A DNA stretch of 38,755 bases from Morganella morganii H1r. GTDB lineage: Bacteria; Pseudomonadota; Gammaproteobacteria; Enterobacterales; Enterobacteriaceae. Shown one piece after another: positions 25,618-35,115 of the stretch (its first letter is position 1; the number at the start of each line of letters is the position of its first letter). The position numbers and the translations under genes are program-made. Location of the stretch: the NCBI RefSeq assembly GCF_000633515.1, contig NZ_AYMP01000030.1, positions 1-38,755 on the forward strand. Direction: 5' to 3'. Under the pieces are notes generated by a model that was not told the DNA's origin, did no database searches, and saw only the letters and a list, made by a program, of their open reading frames with translations.

Positions 25618-26169
25618 TTATTCGTGGTGTGCTTCCAGGAAACGGACATAGGTATCTGCCCATTTCTGCACAAACGCACCGGTTTTTTCACTGAATTTAC
25701 CGTTTTCGCCGATCATGCCGTCATACCACTGCAGGTACATTTCCGGCTGATTAAGTGTCGGCATATTCAGGAATGCCAGCACATTGCGCAGATGCTGCTG
25801 TGACATCGCGGTACCCATCGCGCCGGCAGAGGTACCGATTACAGCGGCAGGTTTGTTATCCCAGCTGTTTTGTCCCCACGGACGGGAGCCCTGATCCAGT
25901 GCGTTTTTCAGCACACCCGGGATAGAACGGTTATATTCCGGTGTAACAAAAATCACACCGTCAGCCTGTGAAATCTGTTGTTTGAATGCCAGCACCTCAG
26001 CAGGCGGCTGTGCATCACAGTCCTGATTATAGAGCGGCAGTGAGCCGATACTGACAAATTCACACTGAATATGTGCAGGGAAAAGAGAGACAAGAGCATG
26101 TGCCAGCTGACGGTTGTAACTCTGCTCACGCAGCGAACCGACGACAACAGCAACGCGGTACTGTTTCAT
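25618..26169 (-). CDS. NAD(P)H-dependent FMN reductase (YieF/ChrR-like flavoprotein)
   Basis: The protein has 183 residues from ATG 26169, which has AGGAGG six bases upstream; an in-frame extension to 26220 lacks one. Flavodoxin-like features are VVVGSLREQSYNRQLA (phosphate loop of FMN), VIFVTPEYNRSIPGVLKNAL (the signature of this family) and PAAVIGTSAGAMG. Relatives reduce quinones, azo dyes or chromate using NAD(P)H and guard against redox stress; the physiological substrate here is unknown. Cytosolic. Confidence 0.88.
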   Translation of the reverse strand: MKQYRVAVVVGSLREQSYNRQLAHALVSLFPAHIQCEFVSIGSLPLYNQDCDAQPPAEVLAFKQQISQADGVIFVTPEYNRSIPGVLKNALDQGSRPWGQNSWDNKPAAVIGTSAGAMGTAMSQQHLRNVLAFLNMPTLNQPEMYLQWYDGMIGENGKFSEKTGAFVQKWADTYVRFLEAHHE

Positions 26170-26321
26170 TGTAACCTCCTGAACCGGTGAAAATCCGGTG
26201 ATAAATAAGCAATAAAACAAATGAAAACGTTATTATCATAGTGCGGAATCGCAGAACAGAGAGCAGAATTTAGTAAATTTTTATGACATCACAACAAAAA
26301 AAGATCTTATCAGGAGCCGGA

Positions 26322-28358
26322 ATGACTATCCCGCAAGCCCCGGAACGCCCGGTACAGTTCACCGCACACGGTGAAACCCGGACGGATAACTATTACTGGC
26401 TGCGGGATGATACCCGCAGTGATCCGCAGGTGATTCAGTATCTGACGGATGAAAACCGCTATACACAGCAGAAATTACAGGCCGCAGAGCCGCTGCGCGA
26501 AGCACTGTATGAGGAGATGGTCGCCCGCATGCCGCAGGCGGATGAATCCGCGCCATACCATTACAACGGTTATATTTACCGCACCCGGTTTGAGGCGGGT
26601 AAAGAGTATCCGCTGTATGAGCGGCGCAAAATAAACAGCGACCAGTGGGAAGTGCTGGCGGACGGCAATGAACGGGCACAGGGGCTGGCCTATTATGAAC
26701 TGGTATCTCTGGCGGTCAGCGCGGATAACCGCCGTATTGCGATTGCCGAGGATAAAGTCGGCCGCCGTGAATATCAGGTGGCTTACCGTGATCTGACCGA
26801 TGACCACTGGCAGGAATCGGTGCTGACAGACGTGGCCGATGACTTGGTCTGGTCAGCCGATGGTTCGGTTCTGTTTTATGTCCGTCAGGATCCGCAGACA
26901 TTGCTGCCGTTTGAGGTATATCGCCACCATTTCGGCACCGGTACCGCACAGGACGTACTGGTATACCGCGAGGACGATGATCGTTTTTACACCGGGTTAT
27001 CCCTGTCATCCTCCCGTGAATGGATTTTTATCGGCTGTCACAGTCCGGTAACCTCTGAAGTTCAGCTGATCAATGCCAATGCACCGCTACAGCCGCCGGT
27101 CTGCTTCTCGCCGCGTCAGGACGGGCGTGAGTATCACGTTGATCATCTGGATGGTCAGTTTTATATCCGCTCTGATCATGAAAACGAACTGTTTGGTCTC
27201 TATCAGACAGAGGCACCGGAAAGTCAGTGGCAAACCCTGATTGCGCCGCAGCCGGATACCGATCTGGAAGATTTCACGCTGTTCCGTAACTGGCTGGTAT
27301 TACAGGAACGACATGCCGCGCTGCCGCAGATCCGCATTATTCACCGGCAGAGCGGGAAAGAAACACAAGTTGCATTTGATGACGGTGCTTACTGTGCGTG
27401 GCTCGGACTGAATCCGGAACCGGACAGTCAGCTGCTGCGCTACGGCTATACCTCGATGACCACACCGGCATCGGTGTATGAGCTGGATATGGTCAGCGGC
27501 GAACGGACGCTGCTGAAACAGGCACAGGTAAACGGTTTTCAGCGGGATAATTATCACAGTGAACGGATTTGGATCACCGCCCGTGACGGCGTGCAGGTGC
27601 CGGTTTCGCTGGTCTGGCATAAAGATCACTATCAGCCGGGATTCAATCCGCTGCTGATTGAAGGCTATGGCGCGTACGGTGCCAGTATGGATCCGGATTT
27701 TGACGCCAACCGGCTGAGCCTGCTTGATCGCGGTTTTGTTTATGCTCAAGCGCATATCCGCGGCGGCGGTGAGCTGGGTAAACGCTGGTACAATGCCGGA
27801 AAGATGCAGCATAAAATCAACAGCTTTAATGATTTTGTTGATGTGACACGCGAACTGATTGCCCGGCGTTACGGCGCGGAAAACCGGATCTGCGCCACCG
27901 GCGGCAGTGCAGGCGGGCTGCTGATGGGAGCGGTGATTAATCAGGCGCCGGAACTGTATCGCGGTATCGTGACACAGGTGCCGTTTGTGGATGCACTGAC
28001 TACCATGTCGGATCCGTCCATTCCGCTGACTACCGGTGAGTATGACGAGTGGGGTAACCCGGAAAATGAATCCGCTTACCGGGATATCCGCGCCTACAGC
28101 CCGTATGACAACATTGAGGCGAAAGCCTATCCCAATATGCTGGTGACCAGCGGCCTGCATGATTCTCAGGTTCAGTACTGGGAACCGGCAAAATGGGTGG
28201 CAAAACTGCGGAAACTGAAGACGGATGATAATCTGCTGCTGCTCTATACCGATATGGAGGCGGGGCACGGCGGTAAGTCAGGGCGGTTCAACTATTTGTG
28301 GGATGTGGCACTCGGGTATGTGTTCCTGCTGATGGTGGATGAACAACAGGTTCCGTGA
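26322..28358 (+). CDS. ptrB: Oligopeptidase B (prolyl oligopeptidase family serine peptidase)
   Basis: The protein has 678 residues from ATG 26322, with AGGAG six bases upstream (E. coli PtrB 686). An N-terminal seven-bladed propeller (about 80-400) filters substrates. The C-terminal alpha/beta-hydrolase domain carries Ser529 in GGSAGG, Asp614 in SGLHDSQVQYWEP and His649 in EAGHGGKSGR. The residue spacing agrees with the E. coli triad. It cleaves short peptides after Lys and Arg in the cytosol. An in-frame ATG at 26283 adds 13 non-homologous residues. A perfect inverted repeat overlaps its stop codon. Confidence 0.95.
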   Translation: MTIPQAPERPVQFTAHGETRTDNYYWLRDDTRSDPQVIQYLTDENRYTQQKLQAAEPLREALYEEMVARMPQADESAPYHYNGYIYRTRFEAGKEYPLYERRKINSDQWEVLADGNERAQGLAYYELVSLAVSADNRRIAIAEDKVGRREYQVAYRDLTDDHWQESVLTDVADDLVWSADGSVLFYVRQDPQTLLPFEVYRHHFGTGTAQDVLVYREDDDRFYTGLSLSSSREWIFIGCHSPVTSEVQLINANAPLQPPVCFSPRQDGREYHVDHLDGQFYIRSDHENELFGLYQTEAPESQWQTLIAPQPDTDLEDFTLFRNWLVLQERHAALPQIRIIHRQSGKETQVAFDDGAYCAWLGLNPEPDSQLLRYGYTSMTTPASVYELDMVSGERTLLKQAQVNGFQRDNYHSERIWITARDGVQVPVSLVWHKDHYQPGFNPLLIEGYGAYGASMDPDFDANRLSLLDRGFVYAQAHIRGGGELGKRWYNAGKMQHKINSFNDFVDVTRELIARRYGAENRICATGGSAGGLLMGAVINQAPELYRGIVTQVPFVDALTTMSDPSIPLTTGEYDEWGNPENESAYRDIRAYSPYDNIEAKAYPNMLVTSGLHDSQVQYWEPAKWVAKLRKLKTDDNLLLLYTDMEAGHGGKSGRFNYLWDVALGYVFLLMVDEQQVP

Positions 28359-28385
28359 CACTGTCACTTGATATGTGACAGTGTC
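28357..28385. repeat. Perfect 11-bp inverted repeat overlapping the ptrB stop
   Basis: Arms GACACTGTCAC (28357-28367) and GTGACAGTGTC (28375-28385) with a seven-base spacer begin inside the ptrB TGA and lie between ptrB and the convergent xseA stop. It has no T tract, so it could be a weak terminator, a transcript-end protector or a protein-binding palindrome. Each arm is itself a near palindrome (GACA/TGTC). Confidence 0.7.
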
Positions 28386-28402
28386 ACCCGTAAAATCATA
28401 TA

Positions 28403-29779
28403 TTACTCAGCGGCTTTTCGTTTACGGGCAGCCGCTTTTTTGTGCACAGCGATAATTTCACTCTCCACACTGCCATCCTGTAACAGCGTGGTGATTTTCT
28501 GCCCGACTTTCACCTGACGGGTTTTGTTCAGCACTTCACCGCTGTCTGTCTGGCTGATACTGAAGCCCCGGCTGAGTGTTGCCAGCGGGCTGACACCCTC
28601 GAGTGTAGAGCAGAGACGGCCAAACCGCTCGCGCTGCTGGCTGAGCTGTTCACGCATGGCAGAGGAGAGACGGTACTGCAGCTGCTGAATATGGCGCTGC
28701 TGCTGCTGCAGTTGCGGACGCGGATCCCGGCGCATCAGACGCTGTTCAGCGTGTGAAAGCTGACGGGATTTTTGAGTCAGCATAAGCTGTCCGGCCTGAA
28801 CCAGCCGTTGTTCCAGGCGCTGAATCAGCTGTTGCTGCCGCGCCAGACGCAGTTGCGGATGCTGTTGCTGCAAGCGGTGATGTAACTGGCTGAACAATCG
28901 CTGTTTTCGGGCAATAAAATAATCCATCGCCATTTCCAGCCGCTGTTGTACGGATTGGATCTGCCGCAGGCGCTCTGTCAGGTCACGGCTGACCAGTTCT
29001 GCCGCCGCAGACGGCGTTGGTGCCCGTAAATCCGCGACAAAATCGGCGATAGTGATGTCCGTTTCATGACCGACGGCACTGATCACCGGCAGACGGCTGG
29101 CAAAAATAGCCCGCGCCACCCGTTCATCATTGAAACTCCACAGATCTTCCAGTGAACCGCCGCCGCGCCCGACAATCAGCACATCACATTCATTACGGCG
29201 GTTGGCGGTTTCAATCGCACGGACAATCTGTGCCGGTGCATCAGCACCCTGAACCTGAGCGGGGTAGATAATCACCGGCAGTGACGGGTCACGGCGGCGC
29301 AGAATATTCAGAATATCGTGAAGGGCGGCCCCGGTGGCGGATGTCACCACACCGACACAGGTGGCCGGCACCGGCAGCGGTTTTTTCAGATGGGTATCAA
29401 ACAGTCCTTCGGCTTTCAGTTTCTCTTTCAGCAGCTCAAACTGCTGCTGAAGCAGACCTTCACCGGCAGGCTGCATGGACTCAACTATCAGCTGATAATC
29501 CCCGCGCGGCTCATACAGCGTGATCGCGGCGCGCACCAGCACCTGCTGCCCGTTCTGCGGCGCAAATGTCACACGGCTGTTATTGCTGCGGAACATGGCT
29601 GCCCGCACCTGGGATTTTTCATCTTTCAGGGTAAAATACCAGTGACCGGAAGACGGACGCGAAAAGTTGGAGATCTCCGCGCTGATCCAAATCCGGCCCA
29701 TCTCCAGCTCGAGTAATTGCCGGACAGTTGTATTTAACCGGGTAACAGTAAAAATTGCGGTATTTTCAGGTAGCAACAT
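28403..29779 (-). CDS. xseA: Exodeoxyribonuclease VII large subunit
   Basis: The protein has 458 residues (E. coli 456). It begins with an OB-fold ([36 protein letters not shown]), then the catalytic domain with [40 protein letters not shown] and [20 protein letters not shown], a long Gln/Leu-rich coiled coil (about 270-400) and a short C-terminal domain. With XseB it forms exonuclease VII, which degrades single-stranded DNA from both ends. It is divergent from guaB, as in E. coli. The ribosome site is weak. Confidence 0.95.
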   Translation of the reverse strand: MLLPENTAIFTVTRLNTTVRQLLELEMGRIWISAEISNFSRPSSGHWYFTLKDEKSQVRAAMFRSNNSRVTFAPQNGQQVLVRAAITLYEPRGDYQLIVESMQPAGEGLLQQQFELLKEKLKAEGLFDTHLKKPLPVPATCVGVVTSATGAALHDILNILRRRDPSLPVIIYPAQVQGADAPAQIVRAIETANRRNECDVLIVGRGGGSLEDLWSFNDERVARAIFASRLPVISAVGHETDITIADFVADLRAPTPSAAAELVSRDLTERLRQIQSVQQRLEMAMDYFIARKQRLFSQLHHRLQQQHPQLRLARQQQLIQRLEQRLVQAGQLMLTQKSRQLSHAEQRLMRRDPRPQLQQQQRHIQQLQYRLSSAMREQLSQQRERFGRLCSTLEGVSPLATLSRGFSISQTDSGEVLNKTRQVKVGQKITTLLQDGSVESEIIAVHKKAAARKRKAAE

Positions 29780-29871
29780 GTGAGCCAGATCAAATAATAA
29801 AACAAGGACTTAATTGTCCGATACTACCGCCTTCTGACAGATTAGCAACGAATTTTTGAAAAAAAGGCTAG

Positions 29872-29897
29872 GCGCAACCGATTACCACCTGTATAAT
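29872..29897 (+). promoter_or_regulatory. guaBA promoter with PurR-like box
   Basis: TATAAT at 29892-29897 is followed by a GC-rich discriminator (GCCGCGGC). Just upstream, GCGCAACCGATTACCA (29872-29887) keeps most of the PurR consensus core, including CGCAA, CG and TT. The layout and much of the sequence match the E. coli guaB promoter, where PurR represses and ppGpp reduces initiation. Regulation here is inferred from that likeness. Confidence 0.72.
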
Positions 29898-29951
29898 GCC
29901 GCGGCAATATTTTATCTTCTTTCAATCCTGCTGCCTGGTGAGATATTGCAC

Positions 29952-31418
29952 ATGTTACGTATTAAAAAAGAAGCTTTAACCTTTGATGATGTTCTCTTAG
30001 TTCCTGCTCACTCCACTGTTCTGCCCAACACTGCCGATTTATCGACACAACTCACCGCGAAAATCCGTCTGAACGTCCCGATGATCTCGGCGGCGATGGA
30101 TACCGTTACAGAAGCCCGTCTGGCGATTGCCCTTGCCCAGGAAGGCGGCATCGGGTTTATTCACAAAAATATGTCTGTCGAGCGCCAGGCCGATGAAGTC
30201 CGCCGTGTGAAAAAACACGAAAGCGGCGTGGTGTCTGATCCGCAGACGGTGACTCCGTGTACCACACTGCGCGAAGTTCAGACCCTGACTGAACAGAACG
30301 GTTTCGCTGGTTATCCGGTAGTCACTACCGATAATGAATTAGTCGGTATCATCACCGGCCGTGATGTGCGTTTCGTGACTGACCTGGATCAGCCTGTTAC
30401 TGCTGTTATGACGCCGAAAGAGCGTCTGGTAACTGTCCGCGAAGGCGAAGCCCGTGAAGTGGTTCTGAAGAAAATGCATGAACGCCGCGTGGAAAAAGCG
30501 CTGGTGGTGGATGATGCATTCCATCTGCTCGGTATGATCACCGTCAAAGACTTCCAGAAAGCAGAGCGTAAACCAAACGCCTGTAAAGATGAGCACGGCC
30601 GTCTGCGTGTCGGTGCGGCTGTCGGTGCCGGTGCCGGTAACGAAGAGCGCGTTGATGCGCTGGTGGCTGCCGGTGTGGACGTTCTGTTAATCGACTCCTC
30701 TCACGGCCACTCCGAAGGTGTGTTACAGCGCATCCGTGAAACCCGTGAAAAATACCCTGATCTCGAAATCATCGGCGGTAACGTCGCCACAGCCGAAGGT
30801 GCGAAAGCTCTGGCGGCAGCCGGTGTCAGCGCAGTGAAAGTGGGTATCGGCCCCGGTTCTATCTGTACCACCCGTATCGTGACCGGCGTGGGTGTACCGC
30901 AGTTAACCGCTATTTCTGATGCTGTTGAGGCACTGGAAGGCACCGGTATTCCGGTTATCGCTGACGGTGGTATCCGTTTCTCCGGTGATATCGCGAAAGC
31001 GCTGGCAGCCGGTGCGGCATGCGTGATGGTCGGTTCGATGTTTGCCGGTACCGAGGAATCTCCGGGCGAAGTGGAACTCTATCAGGGCCGTGCTTACAAA
31101 TCATACCGTGGTATGGGCTCACTCGGTGCGATGTCCAAAGGCTCTTCTGACCGTTACTTCCAGACCGATAACGCCGCTGACAAACTGGTGCCGGAAGGTA
31201 TCGAAGGCCGTGTGGCTTACAAAGGCGTGCTGAAAACCATCGTTCACCAGCAAATGGGCGGCCTGCGCTCTTGCATGGGACTGACCGGTTGTGCAACTAT
31301 TCACGAACTGAATACTAAAGCAGAGTTTGTCCGTATCAGTGGTGCCGGGATCCAGGAAAGTCACGTTCATGACGTGACTATCACCAAAGAAGCACCAAAC
31401 TACCGTTCAGGTCTCTGA
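29952..31418 (+). CDS. guaB: Inosine-5'-monophosphate dehydrogenase
   Basis: The protein has 488 residues from ATG 29952, the same length as in E. coli; an in-frame ATG-less extension from 29856 overlaps the promoter and is rejected. It is a TIM barrel with two CBS domains inserted at about residues 93-205. The catalytic cysteine lies in [18 protein letters not shown] (about residue 305), followed by the flap and the [17 protein letters not shown] region. It oxidises IMP to XMP with NAD+, the committed step to GMP. First gene of the guaBA operon; GuaA follows after 59 bases. Confidence 0.97.
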   Translation: MLRIKKEALTFDDVLLVPAHSTVLPNTADLSTQLTAKIRLNVPMISAAMDTVTEARLAIALAQEGGIGFIHKNMSVERQADEVRRVKKHESGVVSDPQTVTPCTTLREVQTLTEQNGFAGYPVVTTDNELVGIITGRDVRFVTDLDQPVTAVMTPKERLVTVREGEAREVVLKKMHERRVEKALVVDDAFHLLGMITVKDFQKAERKPNACKDEHGRLRVGAAVGAGAGNEERVDALVAAGVDVLLIDSSHGHSEGVLQRIRETREKYPDLEIIGGNVATAEGAKALAAAGVSAVKVGIGPGSICTTRIVTGVGVPQLTAISDAVEALEGTGIPVIADGGIRFSGDIAKALAAGAACVMVGSMFAGTEESPGEVELYQGRAYKSYRGMGSLGAMSKGSSDRYFQTDNAADKLVPEGIEGRVAYKGVLKTIVHQQMGGLRSCMGLTGCATIHELNTKAEFVRISGAGIQESHVHDVTITKEAPNYRSGL

Positions 31419-31425
31419 TTCATGC

Positions 31426-31443
31426 GGCGGTCTGCGGACCGCC
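31426..31443 (+). other. Hairpin between guaB and guaA
   Basis: Arms GGCGGTC and GACCGCC with a four-base loop lie just after the guaB stop codon. No T tract follows, so it is more likely an intercistronic stability or attenuation element than a full terminator. Confidence 0.5.
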
Positions 31444-31477
31444 AGCCTATAATTGTTTGCTTTTGGAACATACTTTA

Positions 31478-33055
31478 ATGACAACGAATATTCATCAGCA
31501 CCGCATTCTTATCCTCGACTTCGGATCGCAGTACACTCAGCTGATCGCGCGCCGTATCCGTGAAATCGGTGTTTATTGTGAACTGTGGGCATGGGATGTC
31601 ACTGAAGAACAGATCCGTAATTTCAATCCGAACGGCATTATTCTCTCCGGAGGCCCGGAAAGCACCACTGAACACAACAGCCCGCGCGCACCTGAATATG
31701 TCTTCAGCGCCGGTGTACCGGTTCTCGGTATCTGCTACGGCATGCAGACCATGTCTATGCAGCTCGGCGGCGCAGTGGAAACCTCTGACGAGCGCGAGTT
31801 CGGCTATGCGCAGGTCGAAATCCGCGAAACCTGCGAACTGTTCCGTGGTATTCAGGATATGCTGGATGACAACGGCAAACCGCTGCTGGATGTGTGGATG
31901 AGCCACGGTGACAAGGTCACTGCTATCCCGTCTGATTTCGTGACTGTCGCCAGCACCGAAACCTGTCCGTTTGCGATCATGGCAAACGACGAAAAACGTT
32001 TCTACGGCGTACAGTTCCACCCGGAAGTGACCCATACTCACCAGGGTCAGGAAATCCTCAAACGTTTCGTGCTGGATATTTGTCAGTGTGAAGCCCTGTG
32101 GACCCCGGAAGCCATTATCGAAGACACCGTTATCCGTCTGCGTGAGCAGATTGGTGATGACCATGTCATCCTGGCGCTCTCCGGCGGTGTGGACTCCTCT
32201 GTGACTGCCATGCTGTTAAACCGTGCTATCGGCAAGCGTCTGACCTGTGTGTTCGTGGATAACGGCTTACTGCGCCTGAACGAAGCAGAACAGGTTATGG
32301 AGATGTTTGCAGGCAAATTTGACCTCAATATCATCCACGCCAAAGCGGAAGACCGTTTCCTGAATGCCCTGAAAGGCATTGCGGACCCGGAAGCCAAACG
32401 TAAAGCTATCGGCCATACATTCATTGAAATTTTTGATGAAGAAGCGTCAAAACAGAAGCAGGTCAAATGGCTGGCACAGGGCACTATCTATCCGGATGTG
32501 ATCGAATCTGCCGCCTCTGAAACCGGTAAAGCGCACGTGATCAAATCCCACCATAACGTCGGCGGCCTGCCGGAAGATATGGAGCTGGGACTGGTTGAGC
32601 CGCTGCGCGAACTGTTTAAAGATGAAGTCCGCCGTATCGGTCTGCAACTGGGTCTGCCGTACGATATGCTGTACCGCCATCCGTTCCCGGGCCCGGGTCT
32701 GGGTGTCCGCGTACTGGGCGAAGTGAAAAAAGAGTACTGCGACATTCTGCGCCGCGCCGATGCTATCTTTATCGAAGAACTGCACAAAGCGGATCTGTAC
32801 CACAAAGTCAGCCAGGCATTCACTGTTTTCCTGCCGGTACGCTCTGTCGGTGTCATGGGCGATGGCCGTAAATACGACTGGGTTGTCTCACTGCGTGCCG
32901 TCGAAACCATCGACTTTATGACCGCTCACTGGGCACATCTGCCATACGATCTGTTAGGCCGTGTCTCCAACCGCATCATCAATGAAGTCGACGGCATTTC
33001 CCGCGTCGTGTACGACGTCAGCGGCAAGCCACCGGCGACAATTGAGTGGGAATAA
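31478..33055 (+). CDS. guaA: GMP synthase (glutamine-hydrolysing)
   Basis: The protein has 525 residues from ATG 31478, the same length as in E. coli. The N-terminal class I glutamine amidotransferase has the nucleophile Cys in GICYGMQ (about residue 86) and the His-Glu pair in FHPEVTHT (about 181-183). Next comes the ATP-pyrophosphatase loop LSGGVDSSV, then the dimerisation domain ending PPATIEWE. It aminates XMP to GMP using glutamine and ATP. It completes the guaBA operon and ends in a strong terminator. Confidence 0.97.
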   Translation: MTTNIHQHRILILDFGSQYTQLIARRIREIGVYCELWAWDVTEEQIRNFNPNGIILSGGPESTTEHNSPRAPEYVFSAGVPVLGICYGMQTMSMQLGGAVETSDEREFGYAQVEIRETCELFRGIQDMLDDNGKPLLDVWMSHGDKVTAIPSDFVTVASTETCPFAIMANDEKRFYGVQFHPEVTHTHQGQEILKRFVLDICQCEALWTPEAIIEDTVIRLREQIGDDHVILALSGGVDSSVTAMLLNRAIGKRLTCVFVDNGLLRLNEAEQVMEMFAGKFDLNIIHAKAEDRFLNALKGIADPEAKRKAIGHTFIEIFDEEASKQKQVKWLAQGTIYPDVIESAASETGKAHVIKSHHNVGGLPEDMELGLVEPLRELFKDEVRRIGLQLGLPYDMLYRHPFPGPGLGVRVLGEVKKEYCDILRRADAIFIEELHKADLYHKVSQAFTVFLPVRSVGVMGDGRKYDWVVSLRAVETIDFMTAHWAHLPYDLLGRVSNRIINEVDGISRVVYDVSGKPPATIEWE

Positions 33056-33102
33056 TCCCGCAATAAGAACTCGCTGGCACTGACTAGCAAAATAATGACT
33101 TA

Positions 33103-33128
33103 AGCCCATGTAAAAATGGGCTTTTTTG
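33103..33128 (+). terminator. Rho-independent terminator of guaBA
   Basis: Arms AGCCCAT (33103-33109) and ATGGGCT (33116-33122) with a six-base loop are followed by TTTTTTGTTTTT. It marks the end of the operon and the left edge of the accessory patch that follows. Confidence 0.9.
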
Positions 33129-33216
33129 TTTTTATGTCTGGCACTTTCTGGCAGCTGTCAGCAACGGGAAGTTTGGTTTTTCCAAGAGAATTTTTGATGT
33201 GATACTTACAATTCCT

Positions 33217-33585
33217 TTAAGTTAAAGGGGAACTGTACGCACAGCCCTTCTCATCGTAGTAAGTTATCCGCCCCCCTGTTGTGAAGGGATGATCATCTGT
33301 AAACACTACCGACAACATTTCCTCACCTCCTTTGTCTCTGAGACTGAAACGGTTCAACTCACCCCAGGTAATCTGAATATTACCCGTATTCCCCGGCTGG
33401 GCTAATTCCTTCAGACGTTCAAACAGCATCTTTACATTGTCTATCGTTGTTCCTGCGGGGGGATGGCAGAGTTGATTAATACATATCAGAGCTTCAGCCT
33501 GATGAGTAAGGCAAAAAAAATCTTTAATTTTATCCCATAAACCCGGGGGGAATATCCGATATGAGTGTATTGTTAATTTGAACAT
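33217..33585 (-). CDS. SspH/SlrP-type type III translocation-domain protein, second copy
   Basis: The protein has 122 residues if started at ATG 33585. WDKIKDFFC at residues 17-25 and CHPPAGTT just after match the conserved WEK(I/M)xxFF and CHPPAGTT motifs at the N-terminus of Salmonella effectors SspH1, SspH2 and SlrP. The rest is closely alike the neighbouring copy (TIDNV-LFERL, GNIQI, LSVVF, TTGG). Nothing follows the domain: no leucine-rich repeats and no E3 ligase part. The first 16 residues are a frame-shifted reading of sequence homologous to copy one, so this may be a decayed 3' half of a tandem duplication rather than an intact gene. No good ribosome site is seen. A type III apparatus is not in this window. 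Confidence 0.55.
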   Translation of the reverse strand: MFKLTIHSYRIFPPGLWDKIKDFFCLTHQAEALICINQLCHPPAGTTIDNVKMLFERLKELAQPGNTGNIQITWGELNRFSLRDKGGEEMLSVVFTDDHPFTTGGRITYYDEKGCAYSSPLT

Positions 33586-34018
33586 TACTTACACAATTAT
33601 TTTCAGTTAAAGGGTAACTGAGCGCACTTCCGTCATCGGAGTAAGTCGTTCTCCCCCCCGTTGTGACGGTATAATCATCGGCAAACACTACCGACAATAT
33701 TTCCTTACCGGCTTTGTCTGTGATACTGAAATGGTTCAACCTATCACGGAAAATCTGAATATTACCCGCATCTCCCGGATGGGCTAATTTCTGCAGACGT
33801 TCAAACAGCGTCTTTACATTGTCTATCGTTGTTCCTGCAGGGGGATGGCAGAGTTGATGAATACATTTCAGAGCATCAGTCTGATGAGTAAAGCAGAAAA
33901 AATCTTTAATTTTTTCCCATATACTCATCTCAGGGAGAATAGGTGATTTGAGTATATTGTTAATTTGATCATGACTTATGCTGGCATGAAAATAACGTGA
34001 ACCGACATGAAACAGCAT
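33530..34018 (-). CDS. SspH/SlrP-type type III translocation-domain protein, first copy
   Basis: The protein has 162 residues with GGAGGT ideally placed before ATG 34018. The opening MLFHVGSRYFHASIS resembles MPFHIGSGCLPATIS of SspH2. WEKIKDFF at 34-41, THQTDALKCI, and LCHPPAGTT at 56-64 follow the same spacing as in SspH2 and SlrP, whose roughly 140-residue N-terminal domain directs type III secretion and translocation into host cells (PF12468-like). The domain ends near PLTENN; a frameshifted 20-residue tail, reading into the start of the duplicated copy, follows. There is no catalytic region. It could be an effector fragment, a stand-alone small effector, or the remains of a longer one. 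AT-richer than guaBA. Confidence 0.72.
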   Translation of the reverse strand: MLFHVGSRYFHASISHDQINNILKSPILPEMSIWEKIKDFFCFTHQTDALKCIHQLCHPPAGTTIDNVKTLFERLQKLAHPGDAGNIQIFRDRLNHFSITDKAGKEILSVVFADDYTVTTGGRTTYSDDGSALSYPLTENNCVSNVQINNTLISDIPPGFMG

Positions 34019-34266
34019 AGTACCTCCTTCAAAAAGCGTTTATGAATAACTCAATTTTATAGCAGTCGCTGATATACGTTGTGAGTCGGGTAATCCGTGG
34101 AGGCTTGCAGCAAAAATTGAGCTGATGATGAATAAATATCAATTTATTCGGGCTGTTTCCTCCCGGCAATCCGATGAAATTTGCATCAAAGTTAACGGAA
34201 AATGGTTTCCTTTCTTCAGCACAGCAGACAACATAATCAACAGATAACAAATTTCGTTCATTTTTT

Positions 34267-34506
34267 TTGACTTCTAAAGTCGAATTTGGCATCTGGTCAT
34301 TATCCGGTGCCTGCCTGTTTGCGCCGGGAAGGGGTACCGTCATTATCGGATGCCGGCATTATGCGGTTTCACCGGATACGCCGGTTTTTGTGTTGCACCT
34401 TTATGACAGTGCGTTGCTGAATAAAGCAGCACTGCGTGTAATCGGTTATACCAGAGATATCCCGAATCCGCAGGGCGGGGAAATTCTGCGGCATGAAGAG
34501 GTATGA
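34267..34506 (+). CDS. Unrecognised short ORF upstream of the MFS remnant
   Basis: This is an open frame of up to 79 residues. Its second half (SPDTPVFVLHLYDSALLNKA onward) has codon use like neighbouring chromosomal genes, and its TGA overlaps the ATG of the next frame (ATGA). It may be the 3' remnant of a gene once co-transcribed with the transporter. The N-terminus is doubtful: there is no ribosome site, and the first third reads unlike protein. No family recognised; possibly not coding. Confidence 0.25.
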   Translation: MTSKVEFGIWSLSGACLFAPGRGTVIIGCRHYAVSPDTPVFVLHLYDSALLNKAALRVIGYTRDIPNPQGGEILRHEEV

Positions 34507-35115
34507 CGACATTATTTTCTGACATCGGAACATGGATGAATGATGTTGGTACGGGATGGCTGATGACCAAACTGAACCCTGATCCTGTCATGATTGCCAC
34601 CATTCAGGCGATAACACACTGCCGGTTTTTTATTAGCCTTACCGGCCGGGGCGATTGCCGATATTTTCGATAAGCGCAAGCTGTTTATTGTTGTCTGGTT
34701 ATGTGTGCTGAAAGTGAAAATTGACCACGACAATATCAATTTATCACCGTCTGAACATCCGGTAATGCCGGAGGAATTACCGTTTTATTCAGCGGAAGAC
34801 AAAAAACCGGTAATGGTGTGTATTCAGTATAAAGTGGATGCGCAATATCAGGCGCAGTTTTTTGCACTGATGGAGCAATTAAAACGGATCCGGTTACGGG
34901 ATGGCGGTTATTCCGGAGGGCTGTTTTCGGTTCCCGGTACGCAGGATGAATTTATGGAGACATTTACGGCGTCATCCCCGGCAGAGCATCACCATCAGCA
35001 TAAACGGGCAACTGTGGATGATCGCCGGATTGACAGTCAGTTAAATGCCATTATCCGGAGTAAGACGGTTGTGCATTATCTCTCATATTCAGTGACTGCC
35101 GGAAAACAGGAATAA
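34503..35115 (+). pseudogene. Decayed MFS_3 (DUF894) transporter
   Basis: Pieces of one protein family appear in three frames. From 34503: TLFSDIGTWMNDVGTGWLMT, typical of the first helices of MFS_3 transporters. After a shift near 34618 and another in a T run near 34626-34631: LALPAGAIADIFDKRKLF. The frame then jumps, after about two helices, straight to the C-terminal soluble domain: KPVMVCIQYKVDAQYQAQFF, RIRLRDGGYSGGLFSVPG and VDDRRIDSQLNAIIRS, which normally sits after twelve helices. So most of the membrane domain is deleted and at least two frameshifts are present. The 3' part (34705-35115) stays open for 136 residues, but a functional product is unlikely. Confidence 0.75.

Noticed and set aside
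34029..34343. Minus-strand 104-codon frame next to the effector-like gene
   Set aside because: No ribosome site, composition unlike the neighbours, and it lies in the upstream region of the 34018 gene. Probably not coding.
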